Under the pieces are notes generated by a model that saw only the letters and a program-made list of their open reading frames with translations, ran no database searches and was not told where the DNA came from. From Nanoarchaeum sp. (GTDB lineage: Archaea > Nanobdellota > Nanobdellia > SCGC-AAA011-G17 > PNOQ01), in the NCBI GenBank assembly GCA_013824915.1, contig PNOQ01000051.1, positions 1 through 37,082 of the forward strand: DNA of 37,082 bases. The letters are read 5' to 3'. Positions 1 through 8,930 of the stretch are shown here, piece after piece. Position numbers and translations under genes: made by a program. Within the stretch, counting starts at the first letter, position 1; each line of letters begins with the position of its first letter.

Positions 1-367
1 CAGTTATTTCTTTTCCATCAAGAAATTCTTGATCATAGTCTTTCATGTTATCTTGATATTTTTTTGCTAACTCTCTTTGTTTTTCGGTTGTATACTGCGC
101 GTTATCTAACATATAAACAAACGAATTTGAACTATTTGCTGTTAAATCATGATGTCTTTCGAGATGGGCTTTAGAAGTGATGTATATTGCTCTTGTATCT
201 AACCCTTTAGAATCCATTGCCATTAAAAAACTTGGTTGAGTTCTATCAAATATTTCTATACTTCTTGCTATATCTTCTTGAGTTAATAACGGATGTGGTA
301 AAAATAAACAAATCCTACCTTCATGTTCAGTATATGCTCCCAATGTTTCCCAAAATTGTTTTTCCAT
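1..367 (-). CDS. Hypothetical protein, 5' part only (runs off the window)
   Basis: Own translation from ATG at 367-365 (MEKQFWETLGAYTEHEGRICLFLPHPLLTQEDIARSIEIFDRTQPSF...). Open to the window edge. Start overlaps the preceding stop (TAATG). Confidence 0.7.
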   Translation of the reverse strand, partial: MEKQFWETLGAYTEHEGRICLFLPHPLLTQEDIARSIEIFDRTQPSFLMAMDSKGLDTRAIYITSKAHLERHHDLTANSSNSFVYMLDNAQYTTEKQRELAKKYQDNMKDYDQEFLDGKEIT

Positions 368-1119
368 TATCTCTCCTTTATTTCAAAATCTAATTTTATT
401 TTATTATTTTTTAATAAGTATTCTGCAAAATCAAAATCTGCAGGCGAGTCTATATTCACTAATCTTTCGTTCGGTAAAATTAAGGCTCCGCATTTTTTAC
501 CATATCTATTGTTTTCTTTAACTAATGTATTGTACAATATAGCATAAATCGCTCCATTTAACCAATAATATTTGCCTGGCAAAAGTTGTCTAACATAATA
601 TCTGTCTGATTCTAATATTTTGTTGATCATTCCTGTCTCTTTTACAACAGATTCTAATTCACCATTTATAACTTTTTTAATTCTATATGGATGAAAATGG
701 CCGGGCGTTTCAGATACGGATACAACAGAAGAATAACCACCTGATTTTAATAATGTTATAGATTCATCTATATCTTTACTTAATCTGAACGGGCAAGTAC
801 ATTGAGTTAAAATTACAACATCAGGTTTATAATTCTCTTTTTTTTCTAATTCTTCTAAAACATGTTTCAATGCTTCTTCTGCTCTGCTGTTATCTTGTGC
901 TAATTCAGATGGTCGCATCATTACTTCTGCGCCATATTTTTTAGAAATTTCTGCGATTTCATTATCGTCAGTTGAAACTATAGTTCTAGTTACTAATTTT
1001 GAGTTCAAAGAACAGGCTATTGCGTATGTAACAAGTGGTTTACCACCAAGTTCTTTCAAATTTTTTCTTATTACTCCTTTAGACCCACCCCTTGCAGGGA
1101 TTATAGACAATACATTCAT
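367..1119 (-). CDS. neuA: Acylneuraminate cytidylyltransferase (CMP-nonulosonic acid synthetase), copy 1
   Basis: MNVLSIIPARGGSKGVIRKN N-terminal signature, then DDNEIAEISKKYGAEVMMRPSELAQD. Start trimmed from ORF 367..1152 to the Met directly before the IPARGGSKG motif. Confidence 0.9.
   Translation of the reverse strand: MNVLSIIPARGGSKGVIRKNLKELGGKPLVTYAIACSLNSKLVTRTIVSTDDNEIAEISKKYGAEVMMRPSELAQDNSRAEEALKHVLEELEKKENYKPDVVILTQCTCPFRLSKDIDESITLLKSGGYSSVVSVSETPGHFHPYRIKKVINGELESVVKETGMINKILESDRYYVRQLLPGKYYWLNGAIYAILYNTLVKENNRYGKKCGALILPNERLVNIDSPADFDFAEYLLKNNKIKLDFEIKER
890..982. repeat. 93-bp perfect direct repeat, copy 1 (within neuA copy 1)
   Basis: Identical to 6674-6766. Flanks diverge immediately. 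Confidence 0.95.
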
Positions 1120-1159
1120 GATTCGAATAATAAAAAACCATTTATAAAACATATGAATC

Positions 1160-2215
1160 TTAATTCTTTAAGTCTTGATTAATCAGATTTGCTGTGTATT
1201 TCACACCATCTAATGTACCATATTTTCTCATAATTTCTGTCTTATAATTTTGGATATTTTTTAGCTTGGATTTTGCTAATCTTAAATTTTCTTCAAACGA
1301 TAGTGAACTGTCATAAACTTGTACTAAATCTAATCTTTTAAATCTTTGAATATTGAAATATATCTCAAAGTCATCTCCTTTTTGATAAGGTAATATAACC
1401 AATGGCTTTTCCGCTAATAACGAATCTGAAACAGTTCCTAAACCTGCCCTAGTTATTACTGCTTCTATATTTTTGTTTGTTGTAATTTTTGGGTTATGTT
1501 CCCTTGAATCATATACTCTCAAACCTTTTATCTCGGGTAAATTATTTGTTAAATTTTCGATGCCAGAATTGTAAACATAAACCCCAGGGTTTAAATTTTC
1601 TAAGTTTTCTCCCATTTTTTCTACTATAAAAGGTACACCTATTTGTGGTTCTTTTAAGTCTAGTATATGTGGCTCTGAAACAAATAATCTTCTTTGTGAG
1701 TCTTCAATATGTTTTGATATCTTTATAGAATCCTTACCTAAACTATTATTGACTAAACCATTTAATATTGCTTCTCTTATGAACTCAGAAAATAATCCCA
1801 TGGTGACACAATAAGATCTTGGTAAACCTGAAGAGATTCTCTGATTCCTTCCTATTTCGAGTTGAATATCATATTCTCTTTGTAGTTCTTTTACTCTGTT
1901 TCTAAATTTTTTTTCTATCCTGTCGTAATTATCCAATATAAATCGAAGATTTTCTTGATAGTCTTCTCCTTTGTAGAATATTTCATTTAATAAATCTCCC
2001 AAGTCTTTGTCAAATATAACTAATTCTTGAACTTCTTTATATTTTTCTTCACTTAGAATTCCTCTTTGTTTTTTTTCATTTATTAGTGGACTTATTATTC
2101 TGTATGGTGAATTGCCTTCTAAAGTAATAATATGATTTAATTCTTTAGCAACATCTAATGATCTTAAAAATGGGCCGTGGCCATATGCAAAGTTGAGTAA
2201 AATTGCTTTTTCCAT
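1160..2215 (-). CDS. GT-B glycosyltransferase (MurG/GT28-like)
   Basis: N-terminal YGHGPFLRSLDVAKEL and C-terminal AVITRAGLGTVSDSLLAEKPLVILPYQKGDDFEIYFNIQR, resembling the MurG donor-binding region. Confidence 0.7.
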   Translation of the reverse strand: MEKAILLNFAYGHGPFLRSLDVAKELNHIITLEGNSPYRIISPLINEKKQRGILSEEKYKEVQELVIFDKDLGDLLNEIFYKGEDYQENLRFILDNYDRIEKKFRNRVKELQREYDIQLEIGRNQRISSGLPRSYCVTMGLFSEFIREAILNGLVNNSLGKDSIKISKHIEDSQRRLFVSEPHILDLKEPQIGVPFIVEKMGENLENLNPGVYVYNSGIENLTNNLPEIKGLRVYDSREHNPKITTNKNIEAVITRAGLGTVSDSLLAEKPLVILPYQKGDDFEIYFNIQRFKRLDLVQVYDSSLSFEENLRLAKSKLKNIQNYKTEIMRKYGTLDGVKYTANLINQDLKN

Positions 2216-2216
2216 T

Positions 2217-3368
2217 TTAGTAAGAAATCTTTTTTTGTACTATGTTTTTTAATTCTATTTTTGATAAAATGTCTGCAATTTTTTTTCCAGAATCACCAGT
2301 TCCATATAAATACTCACATTCTAATTTTCCTTTGCTTAAACATTTTAAAATTGCTTCTTTTATTTCTTCTTTATTATGATTTACATCTATGACATTCTTT
2401 CCACGTTCTCTATCTTTTTGTCTTGTTCCAACATTTATTACTGGTGTTCCAAAAACATGAGATTCTCTTATTCCACTACTAGAATTACCTATTAAACAAT
2501 CGCAATGAGCAAGTAATTTTATATATGTAGCAAAGGGTAAATTTTTGAATTTTTTTATCACTACACTTTTTTCTTTTGTTTTATAACCATGTTCAAGTAT
2601 TGCTTGTACCATATCTGCTGAACCTGCGTCAGGATTAGGATATAATAACACTGTTTGTATGCCTGTTTCTTGTATAGCTTCTAATGTGTTATACATTTGT
2701 TCATATGATGATTCAAATTCTGTTGTAACTGGATGTTGTGCAACTAACAAGAATGGCTTTTTTGAATCAAACTTTTCTAAATATTTTATTTCTTTGATGT
2801 CTTCTTTTTTGCCTAAATCAAATTTTAAGATTTCATCCATTGATGGGCAACCAACATTATAAACATGTGAAGGATTTTCTCCCATTTTTATTATTCTCTT
2901 TGCGCTTTGTTCTGTTGATGGAAAGTGAATATGTGCAAATTTGGTTATAGCATGTCTAATACTTTCATCTATGGTGCCACTAACTTCACCACCTTGTATA
3001 TGTGCTAAAGGAATATTCATTAATGATGCTGAAATCGCAACCGATAGCATTTCAAATCTGTCTCCTACAATTAAAACAATATCTGGTTTTAGATTATCTA
3101 AAAGAGTTGTTATTTCTAATATACCTAGACCAACAGATTTAGTCATAGAATGCGGATCTTCTCCTTCTACAACCATTCGTGCTATAGCATTTATTTCAAA
3201 GCCATCTTTTTTTATTATTTCAATTGTTTTTCCATAATCTCCAAGTAAATGTGCTGCTGCGACAACTAATTGTAATTCTAATTCTGGATGATTCTTAATA
3301 GCACTAAGAACACTTTTCAATTTGGTATAGTCCGATCTATATCCACTTACGACGCATATTTTTCTGAT
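2217..3368 (-). CDS. neuC: UDP-N-acetylglucosamine 2-epimerase (hydrolysing), NeuC/LegG-like
   Basis: ORF track 2217..3320 (TTG start). The same frame upstream encodes (I)RKICVVSGYRSDYTKL, the expected NeuC N-terminus, so the homologous region extends to about 3368. GNSSSGIRESHVFGTPVINVGTRQKDRERG is typical of the epimerase family. See the finding on the missing start codon. Confidence 0.88.
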   Translation of the reverse strand: MRKICVVSGYRSDYTKLKSVLSAIKNHPELELQLVVAAAHLLGDYGKTIEIIKKDGFEINAIARMVVEGEDPHSMTKSVGLGILEITTLLDNLKPDIVLIVGDRFEMLSVAISASLMNIPLAHIQGGEVSGTIDESIRHAITKFAHIHFPSTEQSAKRIIKMGENPSHVYNVGCPSMDEILKFDLGKKEDIKEIKYLEKFDSKKPFLLVAQHPVTTEFESSYEQMYNTLEAIQETGIQTVLLYPNPDAGSADMVQAILEHGYKTKEKSVVIKKFKNLPFATYIKLLAHCDCLIGNSSSGIRESHVFGTPVINVGTRQKDRERGKNVIDVNHNKEEIKEAILKCLSKGKLECEYLYGTGDSGKKIADILSKIELKNIVQKKISY

Positions 3369-4417
3369 GTTGTATCACCCCATTTCAATTGGGTATCTTT
3401 TTCTATATCTCTTGTTGCATATCTACCTATAACTTCGTCTAAACTTTCTGCTTTTATCTCTCCAGTTCCGGGTCTTTTTACCCACAGATTATCCATACTA
3501 AATAATTCTCCACGAGGGATATATGCTGTTGAAACTACACAAGAATATGCAAAGTCTATAGTTACTTGTTCTTCAGGTAGTATTTCCTTTTTTCCGCCTA
3601 ATGCTTCATGTATTGCTCTACTACCTTTGATTAATTCTTCTAATTCAGTAGGATCTACCGAAATTGGTACGTCCGGACCAGGCCATCTTCTATCTGAAGT
3701 AAAATGTTTTTCTAATATTGATGCACCAAATGGAATTGCACCTAAACAAGTATAAATTCCTAAAGAATGATCACTTAAACCTAAAACTGCGTTTGGAAAT
3801 TTTTCCCGCATATCATTTAAAGCTCCAAGTCTAACTTTATTATACGGAGTAGGGTACATAGAAGTACAATGTAATAATGCATATTGTATATCATTTTCTT
3901 CTAAGATTTTCACACTTTTTGAAACATTATCTAAACTATTCATCCCTGTACTCAAGATTATTGGTTTTTTGAAAGACGCAATATGTTTTATTAACGGATA
4001 ACTATTACACTCTCCAGAACCAATTTTGAATGCAGAAACACCCATTTCGTGCAATCTATCTGCTGCAGCTCGTGAAAAAGGAGTACATAAATAAATCATG
4101 CCTAAACTTTCAACTAATCTTTTTGTTTCAATTTCTTCTTCTTGTGTTAATGCGCATCTTTCCATTATATCATAAATGGATTCTTTTGCATTACCTGGGA
4201 TAACTTTTCTTGCTTCAGGTATCATTTCATCTTCTACTACATGTGATTGAAATTTAACACATTCTGCACCTACATGATAAGCATCTAAAATCATCCTTTT
4301 TGCTTTAGCAATATTTCCTTCGTGGTTTATTCCTATTTCTGCTATTACTAACGGAGAAAATTCTTCACCAATTTTTCTATCACCTATTTTAATGAAAGGT
4401 TTTACCAAGCAGTCCAA
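3347..4417 (-). CDS. neuB: N-acetylneuraminate/legionaminate synthase (NeuB family with C-terminal SAF domain)
   Basis: IAEIGINHEGNIAKAKRMILDAYHVGAECVKFQ, LSTGMNSLDNV, GLSDHSLGIYTCLGAIPFGASILEKHFTSDRRWPGPDVPIS, and a C-terminal SAF-like domain. Confidence 0.93.
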   Translation of the reverse strand: MDCLVKPFIKIGDRKIGEEFSPLVIAEIGINHEGNIAKAKRMILDAYHVGAECVKFQSHVVEDEMIPEARKVIPGNAKESIYDIMERCALTQEEEIETKRLVESLGMIYLCTPFSRAAADRLHEMGVSAFKIGSGECNSYPLIKHIASFKKPIILSTGMNSLDNVSKSVKILEENDIQYALLHCTSMYPTPYNKVRLGALNDMREKFPNAVLGLSDHSLGIYTCLGAIPFGASILEKHFTSDRRWPGPDVPISVDPTELEELIKGSRAIHEALGGKKEILPEEQVTIDFAYSCVVSTAYIPRGELFSMDNLWVKRPGTGEIKAESLDEVIGRYATRDIEKDTQLKWGDTTSEKYAS

Positions 4418-5238
4418 CCTCCATCAACCACCAAATTTGCCCCAGTCATATATCTAGACGCATCTGAAGCTAAAAATAAAATTGCTCCGTTATAATCTGT
4501 TTTTTCAGCCATTCTTCCTAGAGGAGTACGTTTACAGTATTCTTCTACAAAAGTTGGGTCTTGATTTGGATCAGAAACTCCACCAGGAGTTAAAGTGTTT
4601 ACTCTTATTCCGTGTGGTCCAAGTAATGTTGCTAAGTATCTTGTGAAGTTTAATACTCCCGATTTTGTTGTTGCATATCCTGCAGGTTTAACAAATCCTT
4701 TTCCAGTTTCTGGATGTCTCATTTCTCTGTAAACTCTTTGATCAGGAGAAACTAAACCATATGTCGATGCAATATTTATTATTGATCCACTTTTTTCAGG
4801 TTTCATTAATTTTGCCGCTTCTTGACTACATAAAAACATACCTGTCAAATCTACATCTAAACTTCTTTGCCATAATTCTAAGGGATAATCTTCAAAATCT
4901 ACAAAGTTGCTTCCTTTACTTTCTGCTGGGCAATTAAATGCTGCATTATTAATTAGAACATCTAATCTTCCGAAATGATTATTTATTTTTTCAAACATAC
5001 TTTTTACTTCTTCTTTTTTTGAAATATCTGTTTTGATACCTAACATATCATTACAATATGCCGTCTCTAATATTATTGCTGTATCTTGACATCTTTCTTC
5101 GTTTAAATCTGAAATTATTACGTTAGCACCAGCTCTTGCTAAAGTACTAGAATATTGTGTTCCTAACAATCCAGTAGCACCAGTAATTAATACTACTTTT
5201 CCTTTCATACTAAAAATGTCTTCTAATGATCTGCTCAT
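4402..5238 (-). CDS. SDR-family oxidoreductase (PtmA-like position in the nonulosonic acid cluster)
   Basis: GKVVLITGATGLLGTQYSSTLARAGANVIISDLN, NNAA, YATTK catalytic motif, C-terminal GANLVVDGGWTAW. Confidence 0.9.
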   Translation of the reverse strand: MSRSLEDIFSMKGKVVLITGATGLLGTQYSSTLARAGANVIISDLNEERCQDTAIILETAYCNDMLGIKTDISKKEEVKSMFEKINNHFGRLDVLINNAAFNCPAESKGSNFVDFEDYPLELWQRSLDVDLTGMFLCSQEAAKLMKPEKSGSIINIASTYGLVSPDQRVYREMRHPETGKGFVKPAGYATTKSGVLNFTRYLATLLGPHGIRVNTLTPGGVSDPNQDPTFVEEYCKRTPLGRMAEKTDYNGAILFLASDASRYMTGANLVVDGGWTAW

Positions 5239-6221
5239 TTTATTTCTATTCTCCTACCCTCTTTGGAAGATTGTTTTATTGCATCAACAACTTTCATAAC
5301 ATGAATAACTTCTTCTTTTTGCACCTTTGGAATTTCTTTTCCATTTATAGAGTTTATGAAATTCAATAACTCTGCTTGATACATTTCATTTCTTTGATAT
5401 CTAGGTTTTATATCGGTTAATCTGCCAGCTCCTGAATAAATGTCTAAGGTGTTAGTAGCATAATTCCATATTATTTTACCGTTTTCTCCAGTAATTTCAC
5501 AAGTTCTTTTTAATGGTCTTTGTATACAATCCAAATGTAACTCGATTAATGCGCCATCTTTGGATCTCATTAAAGCTGATGTAGTATCTTCAACATCCAT
5601 TTCTAAGCTACTTAATTTTCTAGAATCTGCCATCACTGATTCTATACCATTAAATAACCAATTTGCATAATCTATTTCATGTATTAATGTTAAAGTTATT
5701 CCTCCACCTAGGTCTTTTCTGGCTGCATAACCTAATCTATAATCTTCACCTGGGTGCCAGTCTGGTAAATATTGTCCAACTTCTATTCTTCCAAATAAAG
5801 GTTTACCGATAATTCCTCTATCTAATGTTTCTTTTATTTTAATTAGATGTGGATGATATCTAAAATTAAAAGCTAAAAATCCGACTTTATCATTTTTTTC
5901 TAATATAGAATACAATGCTTCAACACCGTCTAAGTTGTGTGAGATTGGTTTTTCTATAAACAAATGACATCCTTCTTGTGCTGCCCTTAATGAGATTGGC
6001 ATGTGTAAACTTGTAGGATTTGTGACAAAAACTGTGTCAGGTTTTTCTTTTAATGCATCTTCTAAATTTGTATATGATTTTATACCATACTTTTGATCTA
6101 ATTCTTCTAAATTAGAATTATTTGTTCGATAAGCTATTATTTCATCATTAGGATATAATGCTCTTATATTCTGTAAATGTCTTTGTCCTATTGATCCTAA
6201 ACCACTAATTAGATGTTTCAT
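5235..6221 (-). CDS. Gfo/Idh/MocA-family oxidoreductase
   Basis: N-terminal GLGSIGQRHLQNI, FVTNPTSLHMPISLRAAQEGCHLFIEKPISHNLDGVEAL (EKP motif). Confidence 0.92.
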   Translation of the reverse strand: MKHLISGLGSIGQRHLQNIRALYPNDEIIAYRTNNSNLEELDQKYGIKSYTNLEDALKEKPDTVFVTNPTSLHMPISLRAAQEGCHLFIEKPISHNLDGVEALYSILEKNDKVGFLAFNFRYHPHLIKIKETLDRGIIGKPLFGRIEVGQYLPDWHPGEDYRLGYAARKDLGGGITLTLIHEIDYANWLFNGIESVMADSRKLSSLEMDVEDTTSALMRSKDGALIELHLDCIQRPLKRTCEITGENGKIIWNYATNTLDIYSGAGRLTDIKPRYQRNEMYQAELLNFINSINGKEIPKVQKEEVIHVMKVVDAIKQSSKEGRRIEIK

Positions 6222-6909
6222 TTTTCATCATAAACTCCACTAATTTTATATCTTCTTTAGTATCTACATCTAGAAATTTATCACTGCTTAAGATAAATGG
6301 TAATATATTATCTCCGTATAAATCTCCTTTTTTCATTATTGTATCGTATTTTAGAACATAGATGTATCCATTTTGCCAGTAAACTTTATCTAATAACTGT
6401 CTTGGTGTTCCAGCAGTAAAGCTGTTTGCTTCTATAAATGGTTTAAGATAATTATCTCTCAATTTCCACATTTTGTATGGAGTTTGAAAAGGTTCTATTA
6501 CTGCTCTTACAGAATCTGCTTTTTTATCTTGTATTAATAACTGGATTGCAGAATCAACTTCTTCAGGTTTTCTTAACGGGAAAGTTGGTTCCAATAAAAC
6601 TATAATATCTGGTTGATAGTTCTCTTTTTTTAATTCTTCCAAAACATGTTTTAATACTGGGAAAGTTGGTGTTTTATCTTGTGCTAATTCAGATGGTCGC
6701 ATCATTACTTCTGCGCCATATTTTTTAGAAATTTCTGCGATTTCATTATCGTCAGTTGAAACTATAATTCTTTCTATTAATTCACTCTTTTTGGCAACAT
6801 CTATTGAATAATAAATCAATGGTTTTCCATTGACAGAAACTATATTCTTTCTTGGGATTCCTTTAGATCCGCCCCTTGCCGGTATTATTGCGAGAACTTT
6901 CATTTTCAT
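6205..6909 (-). CDS. neuA: Acylneuraminate cytidylyltransferase, copy 2
   Basis: MKVLAIIPARGGSKGIPRKNIVSVNGKPLIYYSI and LLEPTFPLR. Shares a 93-bp identical block with copy 1. Confidence 0.93.
   Translation of the reverse strand: MKMKVLAIIPARGGSKGIPRKNIVSVNGKPLIYYSIDVAKKSELIERIIVSTDDNEIAEISKKYGAEVMMRPSELAQDKTPTFPVLKHVLEELKKENYQPDIIVLLEPTFPLRKPEEVDSAIQLLIQDKKADSVRAVIEPFQTPYKMWKLRDNYLKPFIEANSFTAGTPRQLLDKVYWQNGYIYVLKYDTIMKKGDLYGDNILPFILSSDKFLDVDTKEDIKLVEFMMKNETSN
6674..6766. repeat. 93-bp perfect direct repeat, copy 2 (within neuA copy 2)
   Basis: Identical to 890-982. Confidence 0.95.
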
Positions 6910-8293
6910 TTATTCTTTCTATTATACTGTTAGCAACTTTTTCAAAGTTACCTTTTTTTAGAAAGTTTTCTATAACTCCTTTATAGACTAAAATATAACC
7001 TTCTTTTGGTGTTTTCAAATAGGTATTCATAAACCTTATTAATGTCTCTTCCTGTATTTTATTGCTTGTTAATACTAATTTTATCGTCTCTGGTAATTTG
7101 TATAAGTCTTTAACTTCCCAAGTTAAATTGGACCTTGCATAAAATGGATCTCCTAAGGTTATAACTTGTTTTTTGTGTAGCAATCCTTCAAGACCTACTG
7201 TAGAACTTATACAGATTATACCTGAAGCGTTATTTATTATATCATGACTATTAGTGGTAGGTTTTATTAATTTAACATTTGGTAATTTTTTTAAATTTTT
7301 TAAAACTCTTAAATATGTGCCGCCTATGTTATTGGGATGTGATTTAACATACAATTTATAACCTGCAGGCATACATTTTGAGATATATTCTATTAATGTG
7401 AATTGATTAGTATAATGTGGAGTTCTTACTATTAATTGTGCATCATTATCTATATGTAATGGGAAGTAAAAATATTTATCATTTTGTTTGGGTTCATAAT
7501 AATAAAATCTTTCTATGTTTTTTCTTAAAATCTTAGCAAATTCTTTTTTTCCAATTGCAAATAACTGGGCGTATGGATTGTTAAATTTTTCTACAAAAAT
7601 ATTAAGATATATTCTTCTTATAAAATATGAAATATTTGAAAAATCTAAACCTAACTTTCTATTTATGCCTATATATGATCCTTTTTTTTCAATTACTATT
7701 GAATCAATATATTCTTTTGTTTTTTTAATTTCTTCTTCGGTTAACTTTTTATTTTTACTTTTTTCCCATTTTTCATTTAATTCATCTATTTGGCCGAAGA
7801 TGTCTTTATTCAATAAAAAGTGTTCATTGATTAATGGGCTTATTTGGAAATTAAAATATGTTACGTTAAACTTTTTTGAAACATAATATGGGACTACACT
7901 TACAAATCTTTCAATACCACCTATTATATAATCAACTTGATTATTTTTAAGAAAATCTTCCCAAAATAAAAAATGTTTGATTAGACCTATCTCTGCTTTT
8001 TTTTGTCCTAGCCTTTTGTAATCTATATCGAATGAAATAAGTAAATTTGGACTTAAAGTATTATATTTTTGTTCAAAATGTTTTAAGTATTCTTGTCTTC
8101 TTTTTTGAATCTGATGTTTTTTGAATTCATCTATTAAATAAATACATTTCAATTTTTTGCTTTTTAAAAAACGTTCCGATTCTTTTGAATATGTAAGATA
8201 AATTATATTATATCCTTTTTTAGATAGTTCATTACCGAATGCATAATTCCTTTTAGCCACATCTATGAATGTGTCTATTAAAACGAGATTCAT
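6863..8293 (-). CDS. Capsule-synthesis (KpsC/KpsS)-like GT-B protein; candidate nonulosonic acid transferase
   Basis: YKLYVKSHPNNIGGTYLRVLKNLKKLPNVKLIKPTTNSHDIINNASGIICISSTVGLEGLLHKKQVITLGDPFYA: an HP motif then an SST motif, as in capsule-type transferases. Confidence 0.65.
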   Translation of the reverse strand: MNLVLIDTFIDVAKRNYAFGNELSKKGYNIIYLTYSKESERFLKSKKLKCIYLIDEFKKHQIQKRRQEYLKHFEQKYNTLSPNLLISFDIDYKRLGQKKAEIGLIKHFLFWEDFLKNNQVDYIIGGIERFVSVVPYYVSKKFNVTYFNFQISPLINEHFLLNKDIFGQIDELNEKWEKSKNKKLTEEEIKKTKEYIDSIVIEKKGSYIGINRKLGLDFSNISYFIRRIYLNIFVEKFNNPYAQLFAIGKKEFAKILRKNIERFYYYEPKQNDKYFYFPLHIDNDAQLIVRTPHYTNQFTLIEYISKCMPAGYKLYVKSHPNNIGGTYLRVLKNLKKLPNVKLIKPTTNSHDIINNASGIICISSTVGLEGLLHKKQVITLGDPFYARSNLTWEVKDLYKLPETIKLVLTSNKIQEETLIRFMNTYLKTPKEGYILVYKGVIENFLKKGNFEKVANSIIERINENESSRNNTGKGRI

Positions 8294-8916
8294 TTTTTCT
8301 TTGCAATTACAAATATAGTTCTACCTAATCTACTTGGGAATAATCTTAGTAAGAACCACATTATTTTACCACCTAAATTTGTTGATTTCCAGTTTATTGC
8401 ATGGATTATCTTAATCTTTACAACTTTAAACCCATTGGATTCTAATAAATATTTTATTGTATCTGTAGTATGATAATGTGTGTGATATTGGTTTACTCTT
8501 GGTTTTCTCCATATTAATGTTTGTAACATAAAGTCTAAACACATAGCATTGGGTGTAGTAACTAAGAATAATCCATCGTCTTTTAAGTGAGCATGAACGT
8601 TGTCTAAGTATGTTTTTAAGTTTGAAATATGTTCAATATTTTCTTCAGAAATAACTGTATCAAATTTTTGTTTTAAATTGTATTTTTCTTGTGCATCTTG
8701 TGTTTTTACATCAAAACCTTGTGATACTAACTCTTTTACGCCTTGTTCATTTATGTCTATTCCTACAAGTTTGTTTGCTTTTTTCTTTAATCTTGCAAAT
8801 ATAAAATCATGACCTCCAAAAACATCATTTTCGCCCATACCTACGCAACCGATTTCTAGAATGTCTCCTCTTGCGTACTTTAATGTTAAGGCTGCTCTGT
8901 TTCGGTATATTTTCAT
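8290..8916 (-). CDS. Class I SAM-dependent methyltransferase
   Basis: DILEIGCVGMGENDVFGGHDFIFARLKKKANKLVGIDINEQGVKEL, DTVISEENIEHISNL, HLKDDGLFLVTTPN. Confidence 0.85.
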   Translation of the reverse strand: MKIYRNRAALTLKYARGDILEIGCVGMGENDVFGGHDFIFARLKKKANKLVGIDINEQGVKELVSQGFDVKTQDAQEKYNLKQKFDTVISEENIEHISNLKTYLDNVHAHLKDDGLFLVTTPNAMCLDFMLQTLIWRKPRVNQYHTHYHTTDTIKYLLESNGFKVVKIKIIHAINWKSTNLGGKIMWFLLRLFPSRLGRTIFVIAKKK

Positions 8917-8930
8917 TTCGTTATGGGGAA

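Noticed and set aside
323-547. Plus-strand ORFs opposite the glycan genes (323-547, 2659-2862, 2941-3237, 3288-3755, 7515-7886, 8600-8812, 8871-9068, 10284-10475, 10758-11033, 12081-12263, 13298-13516, 17160-17369, 17350-17553, 17977-18189, 20590-20778, 21235-21513, 21523-21870, 21973-22185)
   Set aside because: All are antisense to convincing genes on the minus strand, with low-complexity Phe/Ile/Ser-rich translations and no motifs.
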